64,000 bases of DNA from Bradyrhizobium symbiodeficiens (GCF_002266465.3 NZ_CP029427.2:434001-498000), one strand, 5' to 3'. Counted from the stretch's first letter, positions 26,674 through 34,493 are shown. A program made the numbers and translations. Notes: generated by a model from the letters alone, not told the origin.

Positions 26674-27779
26674 TGCGCGCTACGTTCACCAGTCTCAAGC
26701 GCCTTCTGCTCGCGAGCATCGCGTTCGTGCTCGGTGCGGCCGGGCTCACTCTTTTCGTCGATCCCCTGCAGTTGTTCCGCCCCTCGGGCTCCGCCTTCTA
26801 TTCCGACGACACGCGCGTGCAGAATGCCGGGCTGATCCGCAGCCAGTCGTTCGACACCGCCTTCATGGGCACCTCGCTCGCGATCCATTTCCGCCAGAGC
26901 GATATCGACCGAGCGCTCGGCGTTCGCTCGCTCAAGCTGGCGATGACCGGCTCCAACTCGCGCCAGCAGGCCTTCGTGCTGGAGCAGGCGATCGCGCGCG
27001 GCGCAAGGCGCGTGATCTGGGAGATGGACGATTTCATCTTCGTCGATGCCGCCGATATCGAGGCCGATCCTTATCTCTCGGTCGATCTCTACCGCGGAAC
27101 AGCGAAGGGCATCGCGTCCTATCTGTTCAGCGCCGCGATGGCGAAAGAGTCCCTGTTCGCGCTGCTGCGCTCGGTCCCGCCGCTACAGGGGCCGCTGACC
27201 CGCGCGGCGCCGTTTCTTCCCGTCAAGTTCGCGCTGGCTGATGTCGACGACATCTACGCGCTGCCGCGGGATTTCGACATTGCGCGCGAGTACAATGCGA
27301 AGAAGGCGCTCGCCGCCTTCGCCTACATCACGAGCCCCGTACGCAGCCGCTTTCTCGGCGAAGGCTACGGCTATGACGCCATGGTCAGGCATTTCGAGCG
27401 CGATGCCGTCGCCCTGGTCGAGCGCCACCCCGACGTGATCTTCGACGTCTACTTCCCGCCCTATTCGATCCTGCAATTCGTCGCGATGCGCGATGCCTCG
27501 CCGGCGACGCTGAAGATCGTCACCGATCTCACGGCCGTCATCGCGACCCGCCTGACGCAGCTTCCCAACGTCCGCCTCCACGATTTCCGCGCGATCAAGG
27601 CGGTGACGCACGAGCTCGGCAATTACGGCGACGTCATCCACCATTCTCCGGTGGTGGACGCGATGGTGCTGAAATGGCTGGCGAGCGGGGAGTATCGCGT
27701 CGATCCGAAAGCGCCTCTGAGGTCGCTGGATGAGCTGAAGGCGCAGGTCGAGGTATATCGGGTGCCGGGGCTGCCGTAG
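26673..27779 (+). CDS. Membrane-anchored SGNH-hydrolase-like partner of MBOAT
   Basis: A 368-residue protein with one N-terminal membrane anchor or uncleaved signal (about 9-30) and a periplasmic domain. F-M-G-T-S-L-A-I-H-F near residue 65 fits the G-x-S block of SGNH/AlgX-type enzymes, and N-Y-G-D-V-I-H-H-S-P near 325 fits the terminal D/H block. The protein is translationally coupled to the MBOAT gene. It probably completes O-acetylation in the periplasm; the family reading is by motif and context only, and catalysis is not certain. Its stop codon lies inside the palindromic repeat at 27775. Confidence 0.65.
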   Translation: MRATFTSLKRLLLASIAFVLGAAGLTLFVDPLQLFRPSGSAFYSDDTRVQNAGLIRSQSFDTAFMGTSLAIHFRQSDIDRALGVRSLKLAMTGSNSRQQAFVLEQAIARGARRVIWEMDDFIFVDAADIEADPYLSVDLYRGTAKGIASYLFSAAMAKESLFALLRSVPPLQGPLTRAAPFLPVKFALADVDDIYALPRDFDIAREYNAKKALAAFAYITSPVRSRFLGEGYGYDAMVRHFERDAVALVERHPDVIFDVYFPPYSILQFVAMRDASPATLKIVTDLTAVIATRLTQLPNVRLHDFRAIKAVTHELGNYGDVIHHSPVVDAMVLKWLASGEYRVDPKAPLRSLDELKAQVEVYRVPGLP

Positions 27780-27851
27780 CCCGCATGAGCGAAGCGACAT
27801 GCGGGGCCTCGCATTAGAGTCCCGGGTGTCGCTTCGCTCACCCGGGCTACG
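27775..27851. repeat. Palindromic repeat overlapping a stop codon
   Basis: Left end CGTAGCCCGCATGAGCGAAG and right end CTTCGCTCACCCGGGCTACG are complementary apart from a few bases. The TAG of the left arm is the stop codon of the SGNH-like gene. It is related to the element at 15346-15432. Confidence 0.7.
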
Positions 27852-27872
27852 AGACTGCGATCGACTCCCGGT

Positions 27873-27929
27873 CTCGTGTCCCGGACGCGGTGCGGCGCGA
27901 AGTGCCGCTCCGCAGAGCCGGGGCACGAG
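27873..27929. repeat. Palindromic repeat (CTCGTGTCCCGGACGCGG type), copy 1
   Basis: Arms CTCGTGTCCCGG and CCGGGGCACGAG match at 11 of 12 pairs around a GC-rich centre. It lies between convergent genes. Other copies lie at 30084-30140, 33174-33229 and, inverted, 33266-33311, so this is a local family. Confidence 0.75.
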
Positions 27930-27939
27930 CGCCGCTTTC

Positions 27940-29127
27940 CTACGCCGCCACCTCGTCACCGAGATACGCCACTGCGGCTTCGAGCCCGCCCTTGCCGTGC
28001 GGGATCTTCAGCGCGTTGAGGCCGATCTCGATCACCCCGAGCGTGCCGAGCAGCATCGGTGCGTTGATATGACCCATATGGGCGATGCGGAAGGCCTGGC
28101 CCGAGAGGTCGCCGATGCCGGTGCCGAGCACGACGCCGCACTTCTCCTTGCAATAGCGCTGCAGGATTGCCGGATCGTGGCCGTTGCTCATGGTCACCGT
28201 GGTCACGGTGTTGGAGCGCTCGCTGGCCTCCGCGACGTTGAAGCCGAGCACCTGGCCCTCCGACCATGCGCCGACCGCGCGGCGCGTGGCTTCGCCGAGC
28301 AGGCTGTGGCGGCGGAAGGCGTTCTCCAGCCCTTCCTCGTGCAGCAGGTCGATCGCCTGGCGCAGCGCGAACAACAGATGCACCGGCGCGGTGCCGGCAT
28401 ATTTGCGATAGTGCTCGCTGCCCTCGCGCTCGCTCCAGCTCCAATAGGGCGTCGACATGTTCGCCTTCTTGTGCACCTCGAGCGCACGCGCATTGGCGGC
28501 GACGAAGCCGAGGCCGGGCGGCGTCATCAGGCCCTTTTGCGAGCCGGACATCGCGACGTCGATGCCCCATTTGTCCATTTCGAATGTCATGCAGCCGAGC
28601 GAGGCAACGGTATCGACCATGTACAGTGCCGGATGGCCGGCTGCCTTGATCGCCTTGCCGATCGCCTCGATGTCGTTCTGCACGCCCGAGGCGGTGTCGA
28701 CCTGGACCACGACGACGGCCTTGATGGTGTGCTCCTTGTCGCGGCGCAGGCGCTCCTCGACTTCGCTCGGCCGGACCGCGCGGCGCCAGTCGCCCTTGAG
28801 CACCTCGACCTCGGCGCCCATCAGCGCTGCCGCATTGCCCCAGCCGATCGCAAAGCGCCCGCTCTCCAGCACCAGCACCTTGTCGCCGCGCGACAGCACG
28901 TTGCTGAGCGCCGCTTCCCAGGCGCCGTGACCGTTGGCGATGTAGATGTAGGACTTGCCCTTGGTCGCAAACAGTTTCGAGATGTCGCTGAGCAGGCTCT
29001 CGGTCAGATCGGTCATCTGCTTGGAATAGATGTCGATCGCCGGACGATGCATTGCCCGCAGCACCTCGTCGGGCATCGTGGTGGGCCCGGGGATGGCCAG
29101 AAATTCCCGGCCCGCGCGAACGGTCAT
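27940..29127 (-). CDS. Class V aminotransferase (serine/alanine-glyoxylate type)
   Basis: A 395-residue PLP enzyme of fold type I, class V. The Schiff-base Lys is K198 in S-G-S-Q-K-G-L-M-T-P-P-G; the PLP-binding Asp is in L-Y-M-V-D-T-V-A-S-L-G and the phosphate-binding loop is A-N-G-H-G-A-W-E. The start I-P-G-P-T-T-M-P is the usual opening of serine-glyoxylate and alanine-glyoxylate aminotransferases. It probably transfers the amino group of serine or alanine to glyoxylate in the cytoplasm, as in photorespiratory-type or C1 metabolism. The donor cannot be fixed by sequence reading. It stands alone with a short upstream leader. Confidence 0.87.
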   Translation of the reverse strand: MTVRAGREFLAIPGPTTMPDEVLRAMHRPAIDIYSKQMTDLTESLLSDISKLFATKGKSYIYIANGHGAWEAALSNVLSRGDKVLVLESGRFAIGWGNAAALMGAEVEVLKGDWRRAVRPSEVEERLRRDKEHTIKAVVVVQVDTASGVQNDIEAIGKAIKAAGHPALYMVDTVASLGCMTFEMDKWGIDVAMSGSQKGLMTPPGLGFVAANARALEVHKKANMSTPYWSWSEREGSEHYRKYAGTAPVHLLFALRQAIDLLHEEGLENAFRRHSLLGEATRRAVGAWSEGQVLGFNVAEASERSNTVTTVTMSNGHDPAILQRYCKEKCGVVLGTGIGDLSGQAFRIAHMGHINAPMLLGTLGVIEIGLNALKIPHGKGGLEAAVAYLGDEVAA

Positions 29128-29234
29128 TGCTGTTGGTCCTTGTTTCTTGAGAACAGGCTGGTGGATCGCTGAGTTTTATCTTTACGCTGCGCTGCAGTGC
29201 AAGAAAAGCACGCAAAACGCGGGTCTGAGGTGGG

Positions 29235-29960
29235 CTAACGCTTCGTCTCGCGGCAGCCGGCGGCTTCCGCCTCTTCGACCGAGCAGAACCAGCGGGTGCC
29301 CTTGGCGATCTTCATCTTGATCTGGGTGTACCAGCGGCTGGTCGGCTGGTGAAATATGCACTCTCCGGCGCTGTTGACGTTGCCCTTGATGGTGCAGTCC
29401 GGGGAGGGCGCCACCGGTCCCGACGCCGAGGCGAGCAGCACCGCATGCGCCCCGTCGGGTGGCTTGGTCGCACCCAGGATGTGAGTCTTCTTGTTGCGGA
29501 CGCGCCAGTCCCAGGGCGCGATGAAGGCGCCCTGCCACATTCCGGCTTTTGCCTCGCGCGCAGCCGCCTCGTCGAGCTCGTAGTCCCTGGAGAGGCGGGT
29601 GTAGGCCAGCGCCCAGCCGCTGCGCACCAGCCATTTCTGGATGTCCTCGCCGCCGACCTCGCAGCGCGCCACGGTGCGGCCGCGCCGGTCGATCGAACGG
29701 GCATGGCAGGCCCAGCTCTTGCCGTCAGCGTGTTTGGCGAGCTCGTCGCGCGCCGCGACGCCGCAGGTCCAGCGTTCGGCCTTGGTGTTGAGGCAGAGCT
29801 GATCGACCGCGGGCGCGTCGATGCCGCCGAGCCGGATCCGCGTGTTGCCGATCACGACGGCATCGCCGGCGCGGACCTTTGCCGTGCCGGTGATGTCGGC
29901 GGCCTCAGCCAGCGAGGGGAGAGCGAGGAGAGACAGCGCAATCAGGACTTTTCGCAACAT
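29235..29960 (-). CDS. Secreted thermonuclease-like (SNase fold) protein
   Basis: A 241-residue protein with a clear signal peptide (M-L-R-K-V-L-I-A-L-S-L-L-A-L-P-S, cut after A-E-A) and an SNase-like domain (about 25-140): I-R-L-G-G-I-D-A-P and D-R-R-G-R-T-V-A-R-C. The Glu that normally follows D-A-P in active nucleases is Ala (D-A-P-A-V-D-Q). The C-terminal part (about 185-241; W-F-C-S-V-E-E-A-E-A-A-G-C-R) is the extension often found on rhizobial thermonuclease-like proteins. It acts in the periplasm or outside; nuclease activity is doubtful. The ATG at 29960 is chosen because the upstream frame is repeat-derived. Confidence 0.75.
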   Translation of the reverse strand: MLRKVLIALSLLALPSLAEAADITGTAKVRAGDAVVIGNTRIRLGGIDAPAVDQLCLNTKAERWTCGVAARDELAKHADGKSWACHARSIDRRGRTVARCEVGGEDIQKWLVRSGWALAYTRLSRDYELDEAAAREAKAGMWQGAFIAPWDWRVRNKKTHILGATKPPDGAHAVLLASASGPVAPSPDCTIKGNVNSAGECIFHQPTSRWYTQIKMKIAKGTRWFCSVEEAEAAGCRETKR

Positions 29961-30083
29961 GCCGGCCCGCGTGTTCAGGACAATTTCGATAGATCGCGCA
30001 ATTGTGGTCGGCTTTTGGCCGTCGGGCCAGCTTATGCCTAACAGAGAGGCTTTCAACTTACCGTCATTGCGGCGGTCACTCGG

Positions 30084-30140
30084 TTCGTGTCCCGGACGCG
30101 GTGCGGCGTGCAACGCCGCTCCGCTGAGCCGGGGCACGAG
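30084..30140. repeat. Palindromic repeat (CTCGTGTCCCGGACGCGG type), copy 2
   Basis: Reads TTCGTGTCCCGGACGCGGTG on the left and ends CTGAGCCGGGGCACGAG. It is nearly identical to copy 1 at 27873. It lies between the leftward DxDTTA-protein gene and the leftward SNase-like gene, immediately after the stop of the former. Confidence 0.75.
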
Positions 30141-30146
30141 AGCGCC

Positions 30147-31874
30147 TCACCCCCGCGCCATCGCCCGCTTCGCCAATGCCAGCCCCATCAGGACGAAAGC
30201 GGACGTCACCTCCGGACCACCCACCAAGATCCGCGTCGGCGTCTTCATCTTGTTCCACTCATAGGCGCGGAACGGGCCGCGGCGGCCGCCCTCGCCGATG
30301 GCGCCGACGATCACGTTCAGCGCCGGTGCAAAAGCGCGCGGGTCGGCGCCGAGATGGCCGAGCGCGATCAGCGCCAGCGCCGCGTCGAACACGTTCATCT
30401 CGGCGGCCATCAGCTCGCCCTTGACGTAGGACAGAACGCGATGGCGGATGAAGTCGAAATCGCCGTTCGGGTCGATCGCGGCCTGCGCCGCCAGCGGCAG
30501 CGCCAGGAAGGCCGCATAGCAGCGGCCGAAATAGGCGCTGTAGAGCTCCGGCAGGTAATAGATGTGCGAGCGCGGATTGGCGAAGGCGCCGCTCGCCGCC
30601 AGCCGCTTCTGGAAGCCGATGATGCGGTGCACCGTGGCGAGCCGCGCCGGCGTCTCCAGGATTTTCCAGCGCGCCAGGTTGCGGAAGCTCACTTCGAGAA
30701 TGTCGAGATTGAGCGTCGGATCGAGATCGTTGCCGTAGGGACGCTCGCCCCGGAGGTTGTCGATCCAGGTCGCGACGCCGCCCTCGTAGTCGATATTCTC
30801 GTTGAGCGGCACGGTCACGCGCGGTTCATTGACGCCGGCGCGCACCTGGTAGCCGGCGTAGAAATCCAGCAGCGGCTGATCGATGATCGGATCGGTGCAG
30901 CCGGCCTGCGTCGCCGCCGAGATCGAGCAGGCAGTGGTGTCGCAATCCGGCACGTAGATGCCGAAGCCGAGGTCCTGCTTGATCTGCGCGAAGTAGCGCG
31001 AAAAGCGCGGATGCGGCGGCGGCGCCAGCGCGGTGACGACGTTGAAGCGCGCGCCGTCGATGCCCTCGACCTCCTCGCGGCTGATGTTGACGCAGAAATC
31101 CACCATGTCGGCGATGGCCCGCTCGGCCGCGATCTTGTCGGCCGGCGAGGCGAGCCCGGACTCGCCATAGCTCAGCAGCGCCTCGATGAAGAACGCATCG
31201 TAATAGGCCGAGCGGTGCCGGATCTGCACCGGCTCCCACATCGGCTCGGCGATCCCTCGCCAGGGCGGATTGACCACGGCATGCGCGGGCGAGCGCGCGA
31301 TGAAGACACGGGCGAGGTTGAACAGCAGCGAGGAATTCTTGTAGCCGCGGGCGTTCAGCCCCGTGAGCGCCATGATCAGCTCGCGGCCGCGGAAATCCGG
31401 ATCGCCGATCAGGTTGAAGGCGGCATAGGTCGGCAGGAAACCGTTCTTGCGGTAGGAGCCGAGCAGATGCTGCGCGCAGTCGCGGATGACGCCGTCGATC
31501 TGCGCCGCCGGCGGCGCCGAGCCCGTGAACATCGCCGGCGGCGGCTTGGGATGGTCGAGCGCAATGCTGTCGACGAGGTCGGCGACCGGCTGGCCGACCG
31601 CTGCCCAATCGGGCTCGGCCTCGTCGCGGGCGCGCACCAGCGCCTGGCGCAGCGCCGTCAGCCTGGCCTCGTCGCGCAGCTCGGGCAGTCCGGCCCGCCG
31701 CAGCAGCATCCGCAGCGCGGGATTGCCGAGCGCGGTCTTGTAGAATTTGGCCAGATGCGGATCGCCGCTGGCTGGCCCCGACAATACGGGATCGCACACA
31801 TCGTAAAGCGAGGGGCCGTCCTTCGGCGCCAGCAGCGCCCGGCAGGCGGCGCCGGCAAAATAATGAAAGTTCAT
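30147..31874 (-). CDS. Protein with class II terpene-cyclase-like D-x-D-T-T-A motif
   Basis: A 575-residue, Ala-rich, probably all-helical soluble protein. The segment I-Y-V-P-D-C-D-T-T-A-C-S-I-S-A-A (about 306-321) resembles the catalytic block of squalene-hopene and other class II cyclases (Y-x-P-D-x-D-D-T-A). D310 and D312 would match the first Asp and the catalytic acid; Thr313 replaces the last Asp. D-x-D-T-T variants occur in some class II terpene cyclases. About 55 residues on, E-G-G-V-A-T-W-I-D recalls the G-G-x-x-T-W blocks of the same barrels. No clear QW repeats and no membrane anchor were seen, so this may be a divergent alpha-barrel of other function. Start: ATG at 31874, with AGG upstream; a GTG at 31895 is possible. 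A CRP-type site lies about 120 bases upstream. Confidence 0.5.
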   Translation of the reverse strand: MNFHYFAGAACRALLAPKDGPSLYDVCDPVLSGPASGDPHLAKFYKTALGNPALRMLLRRAGLPELRDEARLTALRQALVRARDEAEPDWAAVGQPVADLVDSIALDHPKPPPAMFTGSAPPAAQIDGVIRDCAQHLLGSYRKNGFLPTYAAFNLIGDPDFRGRELIMALTGLNARGYKNSSLLFNLARVFIARSPAHAVVNPPWRGIAEPMWEPVQIRHRSAYYDAFFIEALLSYGESGLASPADKIAAERAIADMVDFCVNISREEVEGIDGARFNVVTALAPPPHPRFSRYFAQIKQDLGFGIYVPDCDTTACSISAATQAGCTDPIIDQPLLDFYAGYQVRAGVNEPRVTVPLNENIDYEGGVATWIDNLRGERPYGNDLDPTLNLDILEVSFRNLARWKILETPARLATVHRIIGFQKRLAASGAFANPRSHIYYLPELYSAYFGRCYAAFLALPLAAQAAIDPNGDFDFIRHRVLSYVKGELMAAEMNVFDAALALIALGHLGADPRAFAPALNVIVGAIGEGGRRGPFRAYEWNKMKTPTRILVGGPEVTSAFVLMGLALAKRAMARG

Positions 31875-32304
31875 GAAATACCTGGTCGCGGGCACTTGGG
31901 CGGGTTCTGGCCGGGGGCCCCAAGCGCGCTCCAGCCACGCGCCACCCCCAGCAAGTCGTTGAAAAAGCTACCCGGATTCGCAGGAAATACAAATGTGATG
32001 AAAGTCACAGAAAAAGCCGGCACGAGGGCTGCATGATGAGCCCCCGGAAGGCTACGGGGACGCGAAAAAAGGAACGATTTGCGGCGGGGAATTAACCAAC
32101 GGGTTCAATCGCTTAGCTCAAATTTTGGGCAATCTATTGCCCGCCACCCTATATGCGGTTAAAGGTTTGTTTGGTGCGGCGCCGCAAATTGCGCGCAATT
32201 CGGGGGCACATCCCCGGCCAATCCCTCAAACCTAAAGACGCTATCGCGCTACTCAAACAGTGTGCGCGCGCTTGGCTGGTCTTTGGCACAGGAAACGAAC
32301 CGAG
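31875..32304. other. Divergent promoter region with CRP-type site
   Basis: About 430 bases between the leftward DxDTTA gene and the rightward pseudo-caspase gene. A perfect TGTGA-N6-TCACA palindrome sits at 31994-32009. The rest, including the AT-richer stretch 32080-32170, probably holds the two promoters. No coding feature is supported. Confidence 0.55.
31994..32009. promoter_or_regulatory. CRP-type operator TGTGA-TGAAAG-TCACA
   Basis: An exact match to the TGTGA-N6-TCACA consensus. It is about 120 bases upstream of the DxDTTA gene start and about 300 upstream of the pseudo-caspase start. It is the second exact match in an intergenic region of this window (the other is at 2828-2843). The likely factor is a cAMP-Crp protein such as the one encoded at 57510; binding is inferred. 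Confidence 0.6.
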
Positions 32305-33153
32305 ATGAATGTAAAGCAGCTCGACCTTTCCCGACGCACCATCGCGTTGGCCGCCGCCCTGATCGGCACGGCCTCGCTGGTGATCGGCGCCCATGCTGCT
32401 CTGAACATGCGTGCGATCGATGCTGCCAAGGCCGTCTCGACCGACCAGATCACCGGCTCGATCGGCCAGACCTCGCGCCTCGCGCTGGTCATCGGCAATG
32501 GACATTATCCCGACGCCAGCGCGCCGCTGACGCAGTCGATCAACGACGCCCGCGCGCTGTCCTCGTCGCTGCGCAAGAACGGCTTCGACGTCGACATGGT
32601 GGAGGACGCGACCAAGGACGACATGGTCCGCGCCGTCAACCGCCTGAAGTCCCGGATCAAGCGCGACACTGTCGTCATGCTGTTCTTCGGCGGCTACGGC
32701 GTGCAGGCCGGACGCGAGAGCTACATGCTGCCGGTCGATGCCGTGATCTGGAAGGAAAGCGACGTCCGCCGCCAGGGCGTCTCGATCGATAGCGTGATCG
32801 ACATGATGAAGGAGCAGGGCGCCAAGGCCAAGCTCGTCGTCGTCGACGCCTCCCGCCGTAACCCATACGAGCGCCGCTTCCGCTCCTACAGCCACGGCCT
32901 CGCGCCGATCAGCGCGTCCGACAACGCGCTGATCCTCACCTCGGCCTCGCCCGGCAAGGTCGTCGACGACGGCAAGGGCGAGCACAGCGTGCTGGTCAGC
33001 GAGTTCCTGAACAACCTCAGTGCGAAGGGCAGCGCCGAGAGCGTCTTCAACAAGACCCGCGTCGCCATCTCCCGCGCCAGCGAAGGCGATCAGGTCCCGA
33101 CAGTCTCCTCCTCGCTGCTCGAAGACGTCCATTTCGACGCAGCCGGCGGCTAG
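32305..33153 (+). CDS. Caspase-fold protein without catalytic dyad (pseudo-orthocaspase)
   Basis: A 282-residue protein with an N-terminal signal or anchor (about 10-32) and a C14 caspase-like p20 domain (about 56-250), starting R-L-A-L-V-I-G-N-G-H-Y-P. In active relatives the dyad is His in F-x-x-G-H-G and Cys in D-A-C-R. Here the blocks read F-F-G-G-Y-G-V-Q (Tyr131) and V-V-D-A-S-R-R-N-P (Ser183). Both codons (TAC, TCC) are clear in the DNA. The same His-to-Tyr and Cys-to-Ser pair is known from cyanobacterial pseudo-orthocaspases. It is therefore probably a non-proteolytic, periplasmic or membrane-tethered scaffold or binding protein. The ATG at 32305 is chosen because the hydrophobic leader follows at once. 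Confidence 0.82.
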   Translation: MNVKQLDLSRRTIALAAALIGTASLVIGAHAALNMRAIDAAKAVSTDQITGSIGQTSRLALVIGNGHYPDASAPLTQSINDARALSSSLRKNGFDVDMVEDATKDDMVRAVNRLKSRIKRDTVVMLFFGGYGVQAGRESYMLPVDAVIWKESDVRRQGVSIDSVIDMMKEQGAKAKLVVVDASRRNPYERRFRSYSHGLAPISASDNALILTSASPGKVVDDGKGEHSVLVSEFLNNLSAKGSAESVFNKTRVAISRASEGDQVPTVSSSLLEDVHFDAAGG

Positions 33154-33173
33154 TTTTTTCAAATCAACGATCT

Positions 33174-33229
33174 CTCGTGCCCCGGACGCGGCGCATCATG
33201 CAATGATGCGACGCTGAGCCGGGGCCCAG
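33174..33229. repeat. Palindromic repeat, copy 3
   Basis: Begins CTCGTGCCCCGGACGCGGCG, ends GCTGAGCCGGGGCCCAG, with an inner GCATCAT/ATGATGC hairpin. It lies 20 bases after the stop of the pseudo-caspase gene and belongs to the family at 27873 and 30084. Confidence 0.75.
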
Positions 33230-33265
33230 TTTTTTTGACTGTCGCTGTGTGACGAGAACGGTCTC

Positions 33266-33311
33266 GGCTCAGCGCAGCAGCGTTACACGCTGCACGCGTC
33301 CGGGACACGAG
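33266..33311. repeat. Palindromic repeat, copy 4 (inverted)
   Basis: Read on the minus strand it begins CTCGTGTCCCGGACGCGTGC and ends GCTGAGCC, so it is an inverted copy of the neighbour at 33174. The two copies face each other between the convergent pseudo-caspase and efflux-adaptor genes and could pair into one larger hairpin. Confidence 0.7.
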
Positions 33312-33316
33312 GAAGC

Positions 33317-34204
33317 CTACTTCGCCGCTTCCGCGGCCATCACCGGACGCACCGGGTCGCCTTCGCGCAGCAACGCACCGGCGCGGGCGACGACGACATC
33401 GCCCTCATTGAGGCCGTCGCGGACCTCGATATTGCCGCCCGACATCAAGCCGACCTCGACACGCTTGGTCTCGACGCGGTTGCGGCGGATCACCTGCACC
33501 ACGGTGCCGGCGGATGAATATTGCACTGATGTCAGCGGCACCGCGACGTTGCAGCTCTGCCCGGTCTTGATCAGCGCACGCCCGCTCGCCTTCAGCAGCA
33601 GCCGCTTCTGCGAGGAGATGCCGATATAGACCATGCCCTGCTGGATGTTCGGCTCGACGGTCGGGCCGATGCGGCGCACCTTGCCGTCGATGTCGCCGGC
33701 GCCTGCGATCCGCACGGTCGCCGGCTGATTGACCGCGAGCTTGCGCATATCGGTGGTCGCCACCAGAGCGACGAGATCGTATTCGCTGCGCGCCACGATG
33801 GTGAACAGGGCCTCGCCCTTGGCCGACGCGAAATTGCCGATCTGGGCGGTCGACGTCGCGATCACGCCCGCCACCGGCGCGGCGACCTGCAACGTGCCGC
33901 CCTCGGGAAGCGCCAGCCGCGCCAGCACCTGGCCGGCGGTGGTGGTGTCGCCGGCTTCCGCCAGCACGTCGGTGACCTTCAAGCCCGGACGTTCGGGCCG
34001 CACCGACGTCTCCGCCCGCGCGATGATCGTGCCGGTGGCCTCGACGATGTCGGAGAAGCAGGATTTTGCGACTTTCAGCACCGTGACCGCCGGCCCCTTG
34101 GGCGCGTCGTCATCGGCTCCGGCCGGAGAGGGACCGAGGATGACCATACCGGCGATGGCTGCGGGACACAGGCTTCGAGCAACGGCGCGGGGCAAATGAC
34201 GCAT
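33317..34204 (-). CDS. Orphan RND-type periplasmic adaptor (HlyD/MFP family)
   Basis: A 295-residue protein with a signal peptide (cut near S-P-A-G-A-D-D). It has a lipoyl/barrel-sandwich domain (about 50-170; R-P-E-R-P-G-L-K-V-T-D-V-L-A-E-A-G-D) and beta-barrel and membrane-proximal domains, the layout of membrane fusion proteins. It shares a striking block with the adaptor at 61651: S-C-F-S-D-I-V-E-A-T-G here, A-C-F-S-D-L-V-R-V-T-G there. No RND pump gene lies beside it, so it may serve a distant pump or compete with the other adaptor. The ATG at 34204 (M-R-H-L-P-R-A-V) fits a signal peptide better than the longer frame. Confidence 0.8.
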   Translation of the reverse strand: MRHLPRAVARSLCPAAIAGMVILGPSPAGADDDAPKGPAVTVLKVAKSCFSDIVEATGTIIARAETSVRPERPGLKVTDVLAEAGDTTTAGQVLARLALPEGGTLQVAAPVAGVIATSTAQIGNFASAKGEALFTIVARSEYDLVALVATTDMRKLAVNQPATVRIAGAGDIDGKVRRIGPTVEPNIQQGMVYIGISSQKRLLLKASGRALIKTGQSCNVAVPLTSVQYSSAGTVVQVIRRNRVETKRVEVGLMSGGNIEVRDGLNEGDVVVARAGALLREGDPVRPVMAAEAAK

Positions 34205-34493
34205 CGGAAATTCCACGGGGGCTATGCCTCCAATCGATAGCAGATGGCAGGGCGGCGGACTATGGCAGCGTTGCCTCAAAAAGGAAGGCCACACCGCCGC
34301 TGGCCGTCGCAGCAAGTCTTTGATTAGTCGCGCGATTGGAGAACAGGTTCGCTTTTCCCGGGCGGCGCGCTGTGGTCGGCACTACTCCCAAAGTGCCGTG
34401 GCTCACGGTCTTCTCATCTGCCCGGGCCGCCTGTATTGAACTAGGATCAAGATGACGCGGCATCGCGGTCGCACAACTTTTGGTCGTGGTGGG

